DNA of 64,000 bases. Origin: Winogradskyella litoriviva (GTDB lineage Bacteria > Bacteroidota > Bacteroidia > Flavobacteriales > Flavobacteriaceae). Both the position numbers and the translations under genes were made by a program. Positions 38,627 to 46,382 of the stretch are shown here, piece after piece (positions within the stretch are counted from its first letter, which is position 1; each line of letters begins with the position of its first letter). The stretch spans positions 1-64,000 of the forward strand of contig NZ_JABRWQ010000001.1 of assembly GCF_013249065.1 (NCBI RefSeq). Direction: 5' to 3'. A model generated the notes under the pieces. That model was not told the origin of the DNA, ran no database searches, and worked only from the letters and a program-made list of their open reading frames with translations.

Positions 38627-38945
38627 AGAAATTTAAAAAATTTAGATAAGGCCTTGATTTTAGATAATCAAGGTCTTTTTCATTTGTATAAGCTTCACGC
38701 TCAAACGAAATATTTCTATAGGCTAAACTCCAGTTTCTATATTTTACGAGTCGAATTAAAAATTCTAAAATATAAATAACAAAAAAGGGAATAATAAGCA
38801 ATTCTAATTGTTGCCTAAGATGGATTTTTTCATGATTTAACAGTATTTCATTTCCCTTTAAACCTTTCGACTTTAAAAACATAAAAGGAAAAATAGTTAT
38901 TCCAACATAACCTCTTGGAACAATATATTTAGAAATTAAGATCAT
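38619..38945 (-). CDS. small membrane protein with HExxH motif
   Basis: 108 residues. An N-terminal hydrophobic segment precedes NHEKIHLRQQLELL (about 37-50), which contains HEKIH, a zinc-protease-type HExxH. A strong transmembrane helix follows (LLIIPFFVIYILEFLIRLV, about 49-67), then SFEREAYTN (about 83) with a Glu that could be the third ligand. Family known only as hypothetical in flavobacteria. Its last 3 codons overlap the end of the convergent T9SS gene, and that gene's terminator hairpin lies within this coding region. Protease activity is a motif-based guess. Confidence 0.6.
   Translation of the reverse strand: MILISKYIVPRGYVGITIFPFMFLKSKGLKGNEILLNHEKIHLRQQLELLIIPFFVIYILEFLIRLVKYRNWSLAYRNISFEREAYTNEKDLDYLKSRPYLNFLNFFN
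38648..38680 (+). terminator. terminator of the T9SS gene, inside the antisense coding region
   Basis: A 12-bp stem (38648-38659 with 38666-38677, one G·U) and a 6-base loop followed by T on the plus strand. It lies 22 bases after the T9SS gene's stop and entirely inside the convergent 38619-38945 gene, where it encodes KDLDYLK-type residues. Confidence 0.65.
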
Positions 38946-38994
38946 AATTTATTCGTTTCAAAAATCACACCAAATTACATTATCTTTGTTTTAT

Positions 38995-39156
38995 ATGAAG
39001 AATTACGTCCCAATTGAAGATGGAGACTACTATCTCACACCAGAAGGATATCGTTGCTTTACAGAACAATATCATCTAAAGCGCGGCTATTGTTGCGAAA
39101 GTGGTTGTAGACATTGCCCATATGGATTCAATAAAAATACATTAAAAAAAAAGTAA
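38995..39156 (+). CDS. DUF5522 cysteine-rich small protein upstream of hutU
   Basis: 53 residues from ATG at 38995 to TAA at 39154-39156. It contains DGDYYLTPEGYRCFTEQYHL and then GYCCESGCRHCPYGF, the DUF5522 signature with four clustered Cys that may bind metal. The last A of its stop is the first base of the hutU ATG (TAATG), so hutU is probably translated by coupling. A promoter -7 box TATCTTTG at 38981-38988 lies just before the start. Function unknown. Confidence 0.85.
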   Translation: MKNYVPIEDGDYYLTPEGYRCFTEQYHLKRGYCCESGCRHCPYGFNKNTLKKK

Positions 39157-41156
39157 TGCAAGTATCAAAATTATCATTTAAAGATCAAATTCTAGAAGGC
39201 ATTCCTAATATATTACCAGAACCAAAACCTTATGACACATCTATAAATCATGCTCCAAAACGTAAAGCAATTTTAACCAATGAAGAAGAAAAATTGGCAT
39301 TAAAAAATGCGTTACGCTATTTTGATAAGAAGAATCATAAAACACTAATTTCTGAATTTAAAGATGAATTAAATACTTACGGTCGTATATACATGTATCG
39401 CCTGCGACCAGATTACAAAATGTACGCTAGACCAATAGAAGAATATCCTGCTAAATCTAAGCAAGCTGCAGCAATTATGTTAATGATTCAGAACAACCTA
39501 GATTATGCAGTAGCGCAACATCCTCACGAATTAATTACATATGGCGGGAATGGTGCTGTTTTCTCAAATTGGGCACAATATCGCTTAACTATGAAATATT
39601 TAGCGGAAATGAATAATGAGCAAACCTTAGTGATGTATTCTGGTCATCCAATGGGCTTATTTCCATCTCATAAAGAAGCACCAAGGGTTGTAGTAACTAA
39701 CGGAATGATGATACCAAACTACTCCAAACCCGACGATTGGGAAAAATTTAATGCTTTAGGTGTTACTCAATATGGGCAAATGACAGCAGGAAGTTATATG
39801 TATATTGGACCTCAAGGCATTGTACATGGCACTACGATAACGGTTCTAAATGGTTTTAGAAGAATTCAAAAAGTGCCCAAAGGAAATCTATTTGTTACTT
39901 CTGGACTTGGCGGAATGTCTGGAGCACAACCAAAAGCAGGAAATATTGCTGGATGCATTACTGTTTGTGCAGAAGTAAATCCAAAAATCGCTCAGGTTAG
40001 ATTAGACCAAGGTTGGATAGACGAAAAAATCACAGATTTAGATAAACTGGTAGAAAGAGTTCGCAAAGCAAAAGTTGAACAAGAAACAATTTCCATAGCT
40101 TATTTAGGAAACATTGTAGATGTATGGGAGAAATTTGACGAAGAGAATGTTCATATCGATTTAGGTAGTGACCAAACTTCGCTGCATAACCCATGGGCTG
40201 GAGGATATTACCCTGTTGATATTTCTTTTGAAGATGCCAACATTATGATGGCTAATAAGCCTAAATTATTCAAAGAAAAAGTTCAAGAAACACTACGTAG
40301 ACATGCAGATGCTATTAATAAACATACCGCAAAAGGCACCTATTTTTTTGATTATGGAAATGCATTCTTATTAGAAGCATCTCGTGCAGGAGCAAATATT
40401 ATGGCAGATAATGGAGTTGACTTTAAATATCCGAGTTATGTACAAGATATTATGGGACCTATGTGCTTTGATTATGGTTTTGGGCCATTCCGATGGGTTT
40501 GCGCGTCTGGTAAATCTGAAGATTTAGAAAAAACTGATAAAATAGCTTGTGATGTTTTAGAAGGAATTATGAAAAATTCCCCTGAAGAGATTAAACAACA
40601 AATGGCTGATAACATTCAATGGATTAAAGGCGCTCAAGAAAATAAACTAGTAGTCGGTTCGCAAGCAAGAATACTGTACGCTGATGCCGAAGGTCGAATG
40701 AAAATTGCTCAAGCATTCAATGAAGCTATTGAAAATAATGAAATAGGATATGTTATTCTTGGTCGCGATCACCACGACGTTTCTGGTACAGATTCACCAT
40801 ACAGAGAAACGAGCAATATTTATGATGGATCTAAATTCACAGCAGATATGGCAATCCAAAACGTTATTGGAGATAGTTTTAGAGGTGCTACGTGGGTCAG
40901 TATTCATAATGGAGGTGGTGTTGGCTGGGGAGAAGTTATTAATGGTGGTTTTGGTATGGTTCTTGATGGTAGTATAGAATCATCAAAGCGTTTAAAACAA
41001 ATGCTTTTTTGGGATGTTAATAATGGGATTTCTAGGCGAAGTTGGGCTAGAAATGAAGGTGCTATTTTTGCCATTAAACGCGCTATGGAATTAGAACCAA
41101 ATTTAAAAATAACATTACCAAATATCGTAGATGACAATTTATTAAACGAAGTTTAA
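39156..41156 (+). CDS. hutU: urocanate hydratase
   Basis: 666 residues, the long Bacteroidota form (the Bacillus/Pseudomonas type is about 555). Recognisable are QAAAIMLMIQNNL, the region HPHELITYGGNGAVFSNW, the NAD-binding SGLGGMSGAQPKAGNIAGC (about 250-268), DQTSLHNPWAGGYYP and DHHDVSGTDSPYRET. It hydrates urocanate to imidazolone propionate in histidine degradation. hutH, hutI and hutG are not in the window, so the pathway is split in this genome. It overlaps the DUF5522 gene by one base and is followed 17 bases later by a DUF4136 lipoprotein. Confidence 0.95.
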   Translation: MQVSKLSFKDQILEGIPNILPEPKPYDTSINHAPKRKAILTNEEEKLALKNALRYFDKKNHKTLISEFKDELNTYGRIYMYRLRPDYKMYARPIEEYPAKSKQAAAIMLMIQNNLDYAVAQHPHELITYGGNGAVFSNWAQYRLTMKYLAEMNNEQTLVMYSGHPMGLFPSHKEAPRVVVTNGMMIPNYSKPDDWEKFNALGVTQYGQMTAGSYMYIGPQGIVHGTTITVLNGFRRIQKVPKGNLFVTSGLGGMSGAQPKAGNIAGCITVCAEVNPKIAQVRLDQGWIDEKITDLDKLVERVRKAKVEQETISIAYLGNIVDVWEKFDEENVHIDLGSDQTSLHNPWAGGYYPVDISFEDANIMMANKPKLFKEKVQETLRRHADAINKHTAKGTYFFDYGNAFLLEASRAGANIMADNGVDFKYPSYVQDIMGPMCFDYGFGPFRWVCASGKSEDLEKTDKIACDVLEGIMKNSPEEIKQQMADNIQWIKGAQENKLVVGSQARILYADAEGRMKIAQAFNEAIENNEIGYVILGRDHHDVSGTDSPYRETSNIYDGSKFTADMAIQNVIGDSFRGATWVSIHNGGGVGWGEVINGGFGMVLDGSIESSKRLKQMLFWDVNNGISRRSWARNEGAIFAIKRAMELEPNLKITLPNIVDDNLLNEV

Positions 41157-41173
41157 CTAAAAACAAAACCATT

Positions 41174-41725
41174 ATGAACAAACTACTCAAATTTACTCCA
41201 ATATTACTTTTACTAGTAATATTATCATCTTGTAGCTCAGTTAGAGTTGCGGCAGATTACGACAGAGAAACAAATTTTGACAATTACAAAACCTTCGCGT
41301 TCTTTAAACCTGGAATTGATAAGGCAGAAATAAATGATATTGATAAAAGACGAATACTAAGAGCTATTGAGGCAGAATTAATGGCTAAAGGTTACACCAA
41401 ATCCGAAAATCCAGATATGCTTGTAAGCATATTCACCAAATCTAACCAACGCGTAGATGTTTACAACAATGCTTGGGGCTATGGAGCTTGGGGTTGGGGA
41501 GGTTATGGTGGTTGGGGCTGGCGTACTGGTTGGAACAATAACCAAGTATCAACTTCAACTGAAGGCGTTTTGTATATCGACTTAATAAATGCTGACAAAA
41601 AAGAATTAATTTGGCAAGGATCTGGAACTGGAAATCTTGAAATGAGAAATATAGAAAAGAAAGAAGCGCGTATCAAAGAATTTGTATCGAAGATGTTGAT
41701 GCAATTTCCTCCAGGAGTAAAATAA
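41174..41725 (+). CDS. DUF4136 lipoprotein
   Basis: 183 residues: lipobox ILSSC (Cys20) then DUF4136 (about 25-180; VAADYDRETNFDNYKTFAFFKPG). A Gly/Trp/Tyr-rich insert (about 100-118, WGYGAWGWGGYGGWGW) interrupts the domain, a common feature of flavobacterial members. It starts 17 bases after hutU and may be on the same transcript, but no functional link to histidine degradation is known. Confidence 0.85.
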   Translation: MNKLLKFTPILLLLVILSSCSSVRVAADYDRETNFDNYKTFAFFKPGIDKAEINDIDKRRILRAIEAELMAKGYTKSENPDMLVSIFTKSNQRVDVYNNAWGYGAWGWGGYGGWGWRTGWNNNQVSTSTEGVLYIDLINADKKELIWQGSGTGNLEMRNIEKKEARIKEFVSKMLMQFPPGVK

Positions 41726-41746
41726 TAAGCACCTTAATATAATTTC

Positions 41747-41776
41747 AAAGCACTAGTGGTTAAACTAGTGCTTTTC
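41747..41776 (+). terminator. intrinsic terminator after the DUF4136 gene
   Basis: A perfect 11-bp stem (41747-41757 with 41764-41774), 6-base loop, then T-rich sequence. Confidence 0.8.
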
Positions 41777-41848
41777 TATTTCCTATACTATTTGATTAGG
41801 CTTTAAATCTAAATAATATATCTTTGCCGACTTTTAAGTACAATTATT

Positions 41849-43525
41849 ATGATACTAGGCCAAACAACCAAAAATAACTTTACCCAAAACCCTAAGAACG
41901 ATATTCTTTCAGGATTAACTGTAGCTTTAGCATTAGTGCCAGAAGCAGTAGCATTTGCTTTTGTTGCAGGTGTTGACCCATTAGTTGGATTGTATGGTGC
42001 TTTTATGATGGGCATTGTAACTGCTCTTTTTGGTGGACGACCAGGTATGATTTCTGGTGCAACAGGAGCTATGGCTGTGGTTATGGTACACCTTATACAA
42101 AAAGGAAATGAAGTTGGCTTAGGATTAGAAACACCAATTGAAAACCTAGGTCTCCAATGGCTATTTATCACATTACTATTTGTTGGTGCTATTCAAATTT
42201 TGGCAGGTGTTTTTAAACTAGGAAAATTTGTTCGTTTAATACCGCATCCTGTTATGATGGGATTTGTAAATGGTCTTGCAATAGTGATTTTCCTTTCACA
42301 ATTAGGGTTATTTCCAAATGCAGTTCCAAAAGATATTTCCGTTTTAAACAATACTTCCGAATGGTTTTCGGCATTGTTTTCTAATACAACGTTTTGGAAA
42401 ATGATTGGATTCATAGCCTTAACAATGGGTATAATGTATGGTTTACCTAAACTTACTAAAAAGATTCCAGCGGCATTAGTTGCAATAGTTGTGGTAGCAT
42501 GTATTACTATATTTGGTGGTATAGAAGTAAGTACTGTTGGTTCATTTATCGCTGAAGGTGGTGGAAAAGGGTTAGAAGGAGGTTTACCAACTTTTCAAGA
42601 TCAAATATTTAGTTTATTTGGCACATTAGCTGGGCATTGGGATATAATTATTTCTACAGCATTCATTTTAGCAGCTGTTGGTCTAATTGAGTCATTAATG
42701 ACATTAAATTTGATTGATGACATGACAGAAACTAGAGGAAATGGAAACCGAGAATGTATTGCACAAGGTGGTGCCAATATGCTTAATGGATTGTTTGGAG
42801 GAATGGGAGGTTGCGCCATGATTGGTCAATCCATAATCAATGTAGATTCTGGTGGACGTGGACGTTTATCTGGTGCTATAGCAGCCATTGCATTACTCTG
42901 TTTTGTTTTGTTTGGTGCACCTTTAATAGAACAAATTCCAATCGCTGCATTAGTCGGTGTAATGTTTATGGTTGTTATTGGGACATTTGCATGGAGTAGC
43001 TTTAGAATTATTAGAAAAATACCATTATCGGATGCTATAGTTTTAATAGCGGTTTCTGCAATTACTGTTTGGAAAGATTTAGCTGTCGCTGTTATAGCTG
43101 GAGTTATTATTTCTGCATTGGTATTTGCTTGGAAAAACGCTACTATGATTAGAGCACGAAAACGTATTCAAGCTGATGGTACAAAAACGTATGAAATTTG
43201 GGGACCTTTGTTTTTTGGTTCTATTCAGAATTTCAATTCAAAATTCGATGTTAAAAACGACCCTCAGAATGTTGAAATAGATTTTGTTGAATCTCGTGTT
43301 GGCGACCATTCTGCCTTAGAAGCTATTTTTAATTTAGTTGAAAAATATGAAGCTGAAGGAAAATCTATTAAATTGAAGCATCTTAGTGAGGACTGTAAAA
43401 TACTTTTAAGAAAAGCTAATCCAAAATTTGAAGAGGTAATTATTGAGGCTATTGATGACCCTCGATATCATTTAGCCGCAGATCCAGAAAAATTCACTAA
43501 GCCTTTATCTGAATATAACATGTAA
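41849..43525 (+). CDS. SulP-family inorganic anion transporter with STAS domain
   Basis: 558 residues. About 12 hydrophobic segments up to residue 430 carry SulP motifs (ALALVPEAVAFAFVAGVDPLVGLYGAF; GGRPGMISGATGAMAVVM; GGMGGCAMIGQS). A cytoplasmic STAS-like domain follows (about 440-540; WGPLFFGSIQNFNSKF ... VESRVGDHSALEAI). Substrate could be sulfate, bicarbonate or another anion. A -7 box TATCTTTG (41819-41826) lies 22 bases before the start. Single-gene unit. Confidence 0.92.
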   Translation: MILGQTTKNNFTQNPKNDILSGLTVALALVPEAVAFAFVAGVDPLVGLYGAFMMGIVTALFGGRPGMISGATGAMAVVMVHLIQKGNEVGLGLETPIENLGLQWLFITLLFVGAIQILAGVFKLGKFVRLIPHPVMMGFVNGLAIVIFLSQLGLFPNAVPKDISVLNNTSEWFSALFSNTTFWKMIGFIALTMGIMYGLPKLTKKIPAALVAIVVVACITIFGGIEVSTVGSFIAEGGGKGLEGGLPTFQDQIFSLFGTLAGHWDIIISTAFILAAVGLIESLMTLNLIDDMTETRGNGNRECIAQGGANMLNGLFGGMGGCAMIGQSIINVDSGGRGRLSGAIAAIALLCFVLFGAPLIEQIPIAALVGVMFMVVIGTFAWSSFRIIRKIPLSDAIVLIAVSAITVWKDLAVAVIAGVIISALVFAWKNATMIRARKRIQADGTKTYEIWGPLFFGSIQNFNSKFDVKNDPQNVEIDFVESRVGDHSALEAIFNLVEKYEAEGKSIKLKHLSEDCKILLRKANPKFEEVIIEAIDDPRYHLAADPEKFTKPLSEYNM

Positions 43526-43593
43526 TTTTACGCTTATATATCCTAAGGATTAGGTCTTTACCTCAAAGTTTTAAATTAAGCTTATTAAAATAA

Positions 43594-43622
43594 TTGACTT
43601 TCAACTAATTAGACTACCTTTG
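43594..43622 (+). promoter_or_regulatory. promoter of the cold-shock gene
   Basis: TTG (43594-43596), 18-base spacer, TACCTTTG (43615-43622): a full match to the Bacteroidota consensus, 24 bases before the ATG of the cold-shock protein. Confidence 0.75.
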
Positions 43623-43646
43623 ACACTTAATTTAATATATTTTAAT

Positions 43647-43838
43647 ATGAGTACTGGTACAGTAAAATTTTTTAATGACTCTAAAGGTTTTGGATTCATA
43701 ACAGAAGAAGGAAACAACAAAGAGCATTTTGTACACATTTCTGGTTTAGTCGATGAGATTAGAGAAGGAGACAATGTAGAATTCGATTTAGCAGAAGGAA
43801 AAAAGGGATTAAATGCAGTAAATGTAAAAGTTATATAA
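43647..43838 (+). CDS. cold-shock domain protein
   Basis: 63 residues from the ATG at 43647. An upstream in-frame start at 43620 would lie within the -7 box, so it is rejected. The protein is one CspA-type OB fold with RNP1 KGFGFITEE and RNP2 HFVHIS. It acts as an RNA chaperone. Own promoter and terminator. Confidence 0.93.
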   Translation: MSTGTVKFFNDSKGFGFITEEGNNKEHFVHISGLVDEIREGDNVEFDLAEGKKGLNAVNVKVI

Positions 43839-43866
43839 GTATATACCTTACAATCTTTTTAAGAAT

Positions 43867-43896
43867 AAAGCCTATCTTTTGGATAGGCTTTTTTTA
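43867..43896. terminator. bidirectional terminator between the cold-shock gene and E1
   Basis: A perfect 10-bp stem (43867-43876 with 43882-43891), 5-base loop and T-run, ending 4 bases before the stop of the convergent E1 gene. Confidence 0.8.
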
Positions 43897-43899
43897 TGA

Positions 43900-45987
43900 C
43901 TAATAATTAATTAACTGTTCTATTTTAGCTTTCACCTTTTCTGTTGAAGGAATCATGGTTTCTTCTAAGATTGAATTTAATGGAATCGCTGGCATATTCT
44001 CACTACCAATCGTCATAACTGGTGCATCCAAGTATTTAAAGCATTCTTCTTGAATTTTTCCTGCTAACGCTCTTGCAAAACTATTATTCGAAGGTTCTTC
44101 AGTTACCACTAGACACTTACCTGTTTTCTTGACAGATTTCATTATCGAATCTTCATCTAAAGGAAATAAAGTTCGTAAATCAATCACTTCAATTTGGTCT
44201 TGCATTCCTAATTCTTCTGAAGCATTCATTGCCCAATGCACACCCATTCCATAAGTGACAATGGTCATAGTTTCAACATCATCTTGTTTCCAGATTTCTT
44301 GTAAAACCCATGCTTTACCAAAAGGTAATATATAGTCTTCACTTGGCTCAACAGACGTTGAGCCTTGCGTTCCTTTTACTTTAGACCAATACAAGCCTTT
44401 GTGTTCTAAAATGACAACCGGATTGGGATCGTAATAAGCAGCTTTCATTAAACCTTTTAAATCAGCTCCATTGCTTGGATACGCTATTTTGACTCCACGG
44501 ATATTTGTAATTACAGATTCGACTGAAGATGAATGATATGGTCCTCCACTTCCATAGGCTCCAATTGGAACTCGAAGAATCATACTTACTGGCCATTTTC
44601 CATTACTTAGATAGCAACTTCTACTGACTTCTGTAAATAATTGATTTAATCCTGGCCAAATATAATCGGCAAACTGAACCTCAACAATGGGTTTTAATCC
44701 CACGGCACTCATACCAACTGTAGAACCAACAATAAAGGCTTCTTGAATTGGTGTGTTAAACACGCGATCGTCTCCAAATTTTTGAGCTAACGTTGCTGCT
44801 TCTCTAAACACACCGCCTAATCGTCCACCAACATCTTGTCCATAAAGCAAACATTCTTTATGCTTTTTCATCAGCTCCTCTACGGCGAATAAAGCACAAT
44901 CTACCATTACCACTTTTTCGGCTCCTTCTGGCGAGCGCGTTCCTTTTTCTTCGGTAATTGGTGTTGGCACAAAATCGTTTGTAAATAAATCTTCAGGTTT
45001 TGGATCTTCGGCTTTTAAAGCCTTTTCAAAATCGGATTGTACTTTTGCTTTTGCAGAACTTTCTATGTTTTCAACTTCTTGTTCTGAAAATCCTACGTCT
45101 AATAATTGTTGTTTTAAAACAGGGTAAGGATCGCGCGAACGTGCTTCATCCAAATCGTCGCGATACCACTCCATTCTTACTCCAGACGTGTGGTGATTTA
45201 ATAACGGTACTTTGGCATGAACCAAAAACGGTCTTCGCTCTTCACGTATAGTCTTTATTACTTTTTCTAATGCTTCATAGCTTTCAGTGAAGTTTGCACC
45301 ATCGATGGAAATAGCTTCTAAACCATGAAATCCTGCCGCATATTCTGCTGCATTTTGGGCTCTAGTTTCGGCTTCATTAGCCGAAATATCCCAACCGTTA
45401 TCTTGTATTAAATATAAAATAGGCATTTGCTTTAAAGCTGCCATTTGGAAAGCCTCTGCTATTTCTCCTTCGGTTACTGAGGCGTCACCTAAACTACAAA
45501 CTACAAGCCCATCCTCAGTCCTTCCCAAAGGGAAGGAAGCCACATCCTGATTACTCGTAACTGGATTTTTCAAACCTTGCTTTTCTAAATATTGCAGTCC
45601 CATTGCAACACCTGTTGCTGGAATGGCTTGCATACCTGTTGCTGAGGATTGATGTGGGATTTTGGGTTTATCATCATCCTTTAAACTTGGATGCGAATAA
45701 TAGGTTCTTCCACCAGAAAACAGATCGTCTTTTTTGGCTAATAATTGCAACATTAAATCGTATGGCTCTAAACCGAAAGACAATAACATGGCGTCATCTC
45801 TGTAATATGGAAAGGCATAATCTTGAGGCAATAATTGCAATCCTAATGCAATTTGAATGGCTTCGTGTCCTCGAGATGTTGCGTGAACATATTTTGAAAC
45901 TTGCTTAAAATTAGCTTCGTATAATTCTGTCATAGCTTTTGCTGTACAGAGTTTTGAAAATCCTTTTTTTAGTGTTTCTTTTTTCAT
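43900..45987 (-). CDS. branched-chain 2-oxoacid dehydrogenase E1, fused alpha and beta subunits
   Basis: 695 residues: E1-alpha (about 1-330) fused to E1-beta (about 355-695). The alpha part has the TPP site GDASVTEGEIAEAFQMAALKQMPILYLIQDN (from residue 167). The beta part has LYGQDVGGRLGGVFREA, VGMSAVGLKPIVEVQFADYIWPG, GAYGSGGPYHSSSVE and VTEEPSNNSFARAL. It decarboxylates branched-chain 2-oxoacids in the complex with the E2 encoded at 47539-48852. Oddity: residues about 143-161, directly before the TPP motif, include FPLGRTEDG, translated from a palindromic repeat (45505-45539) inserted in frame. Whether the loop is tolerated is not known, but the ORF is intact. Confidence 0.92.
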   Translation of the reverse strand: MKKETLKKGFSKLCTAKAMTELYEANFKQVSKYVHATSRGHEAIQIALGLQLLPQDYAFPYYRDDAMLLSFGLEPYDLMLQLLAKKDDLFSGGRTYYSHPSLKDDDKPKIPHQSSATGMQAIPATGVAMGLQYLEKQGLKNPVTSNQDVASFPLGRTEDGLVVCSLGDASVTEGEIAEAFQMAALKQMPILYLIQDNGWDISANEAETRAQNAAEYAAGFHGLEAISIDGANFTESYEALEKVIKTIREERRPFLVHAKVPLLNHHTSGVRMEWYRDDLDEARSRDPYPVLKQQLLDVGFSEQEVENIESSAKAKVQSDFEKALKAEDPKPEDLFTNDFVPTPITEEKGTRSPEGAEKVVMVDCALFAVEELMKKHKECLLYGQDVGGRLGGVFREAATLAQKFGDDRVFNTPIQEAFIVGSTVGMSAVGLKPIVEVQFADYIWPGLNQLFTEVSRSCYLSNGKWPVSMILRVPIGAYGSGGPYHSSSVESVITNIRGVKIAYPSNGADLKGLMKAAYYDPNPVVILEHKGLYWSKVKGTQGSTSVEPSEDYILPFGKAWVLQEIWKQDDVETMTIVTYGMGVHWAMNASEELGMQDQIEVIDLRTLFPLDEDSIMKSVKKTGKCLVVTEEPSNNSFARALAGKIQEECFKYLDAPVMTIGSENMPAIPLNSILEETMIPSTEKVKAKIEQLINY
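45505..45539 (-). repeat. palindromic element inside the E1 coding sequence
   Basis: On the minus strand the core TTCCCTTTGGGAAGG is an imperfect palindrome flanked by ...GGATGGGCTT, the same end as the intergenic copies at 50288-50324 and 60936-60966. It is read in frame as FPLGRTEDGL. Confidence 0.8.
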
Positions 45988-46017
45988 CTATGTTGACCGT
46001 AAAAGCGGTTATTTTTT

Positions 46018-46091
46018 GTCATTCCTGCGTAGGCAGGAATCTATTTTTAAAATTCTCTAATATTTTGGATTCCTGCCTTCGCAGGAATGAC
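46018..46091. repeat. inverted pair of GTCA-tagged palindromes
   Basis: Left copy 46018-46041 starts GTCA and has arms ATTCCTGC/GCAGGAAT-like; right copy 46067-46091 is the reverse orientation and ends TGAC. Two REP-like units face each other with a 25-base spacer, the layout of a BIME. Confidence 0.75.
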
Positions 46092-46160
46092 AAACTTAAA
46101 TTTTATTATTACTAAGAGTTTCACAGAGATTTTTCCCTTTGCTCTGTATGACAACTCTAC

Positions 46161-46263
46161 GTCAGTTCGAGTGAAATTGCCTTTTCTGCAATTTTGTATC
46201 GAGAACTTTTTGATTAGCTTCTCAATACAATTTGCTCATGCTTCACAAATCGCTCGAAGTGAC
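46161..46263. repeat. inverted pair of the TCGAGTGAAATTGC-type palindrome
   Basis: 46161-46206 begins GTCAGTTCGAGTG and ends TATCGAGAAC; 46218-46263 begins CTTCTCAATAC and ends CGAAGTGAC. Related copies are at 59381-59426, 60275-60319 and 61755-61799. Confidence 0.7.
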
Positions 46264-46289
46264 GTTATTTTCTGTTGGACCGTTACTTC

Positions 46290-46375
46290 TGCGTTAGCGA
46301 TTGATGTGGCATCCTTTTTTGCCATTAAAAGCAAAAAAGATATAACGGAAAGCGCGACCCTTGTGGTAACGCCCA
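46290..46375 (-). repeat. GGCGTTACC/CTAACGCA dispersed repeat, copy 1
   Basis: Read on the minus strand it starts GGGCGTTACC, passes through GTCGCGCTTTCCG and ends CGCTAACGCA, with an internal AAAA/TTTT-rich hairpin. It aligns with the plus-strand copy at 56627-56715. I recognise this as a repeat type common in flavobacterial genomes. Confidence 0.7.
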
Positions 46376-46382
46376 AATTATT

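Larger units (their letters stand above)
45988..46382. repeat. 395-bp spacer built from at least six palindromic repeats
   Basis: Between ilvE and E1. No gene. From left to right: an inverted pair of the TTCCTGC/GCAGGAA element (46018-46041 and 46067-46091); an ACAGAG/CTCTGT palindrome ending in a GTCAT on the minus strand (46123-46152); GTCAGTTCGAGTG...TATCGAGAAC (46161-46206); its inverted relative (46218-46263, ending GTGAC); and a degenerate copy of the GGCGTTACC...CTAACGCA element (46290-46375), also found at 56627-56715. A 99-codon open frame across it is a by-product of the repeats. Confidence 0.75.

Noticed and set aside
43620..43646. Earlier start for the cold-shock protein
   Set aside because: It overlaps the -7 promoter element, and the domain begins with the usual MSTGTVKFF at 43647.
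43900..45987. E1 as pyruvate dehydrogenase or a pseudogene because of the insertion
   Set aside because: The frame is intact across both subunits, and the link to ilvE and the Lrp gene favours the branched-chain complex; substrate is still inferred.
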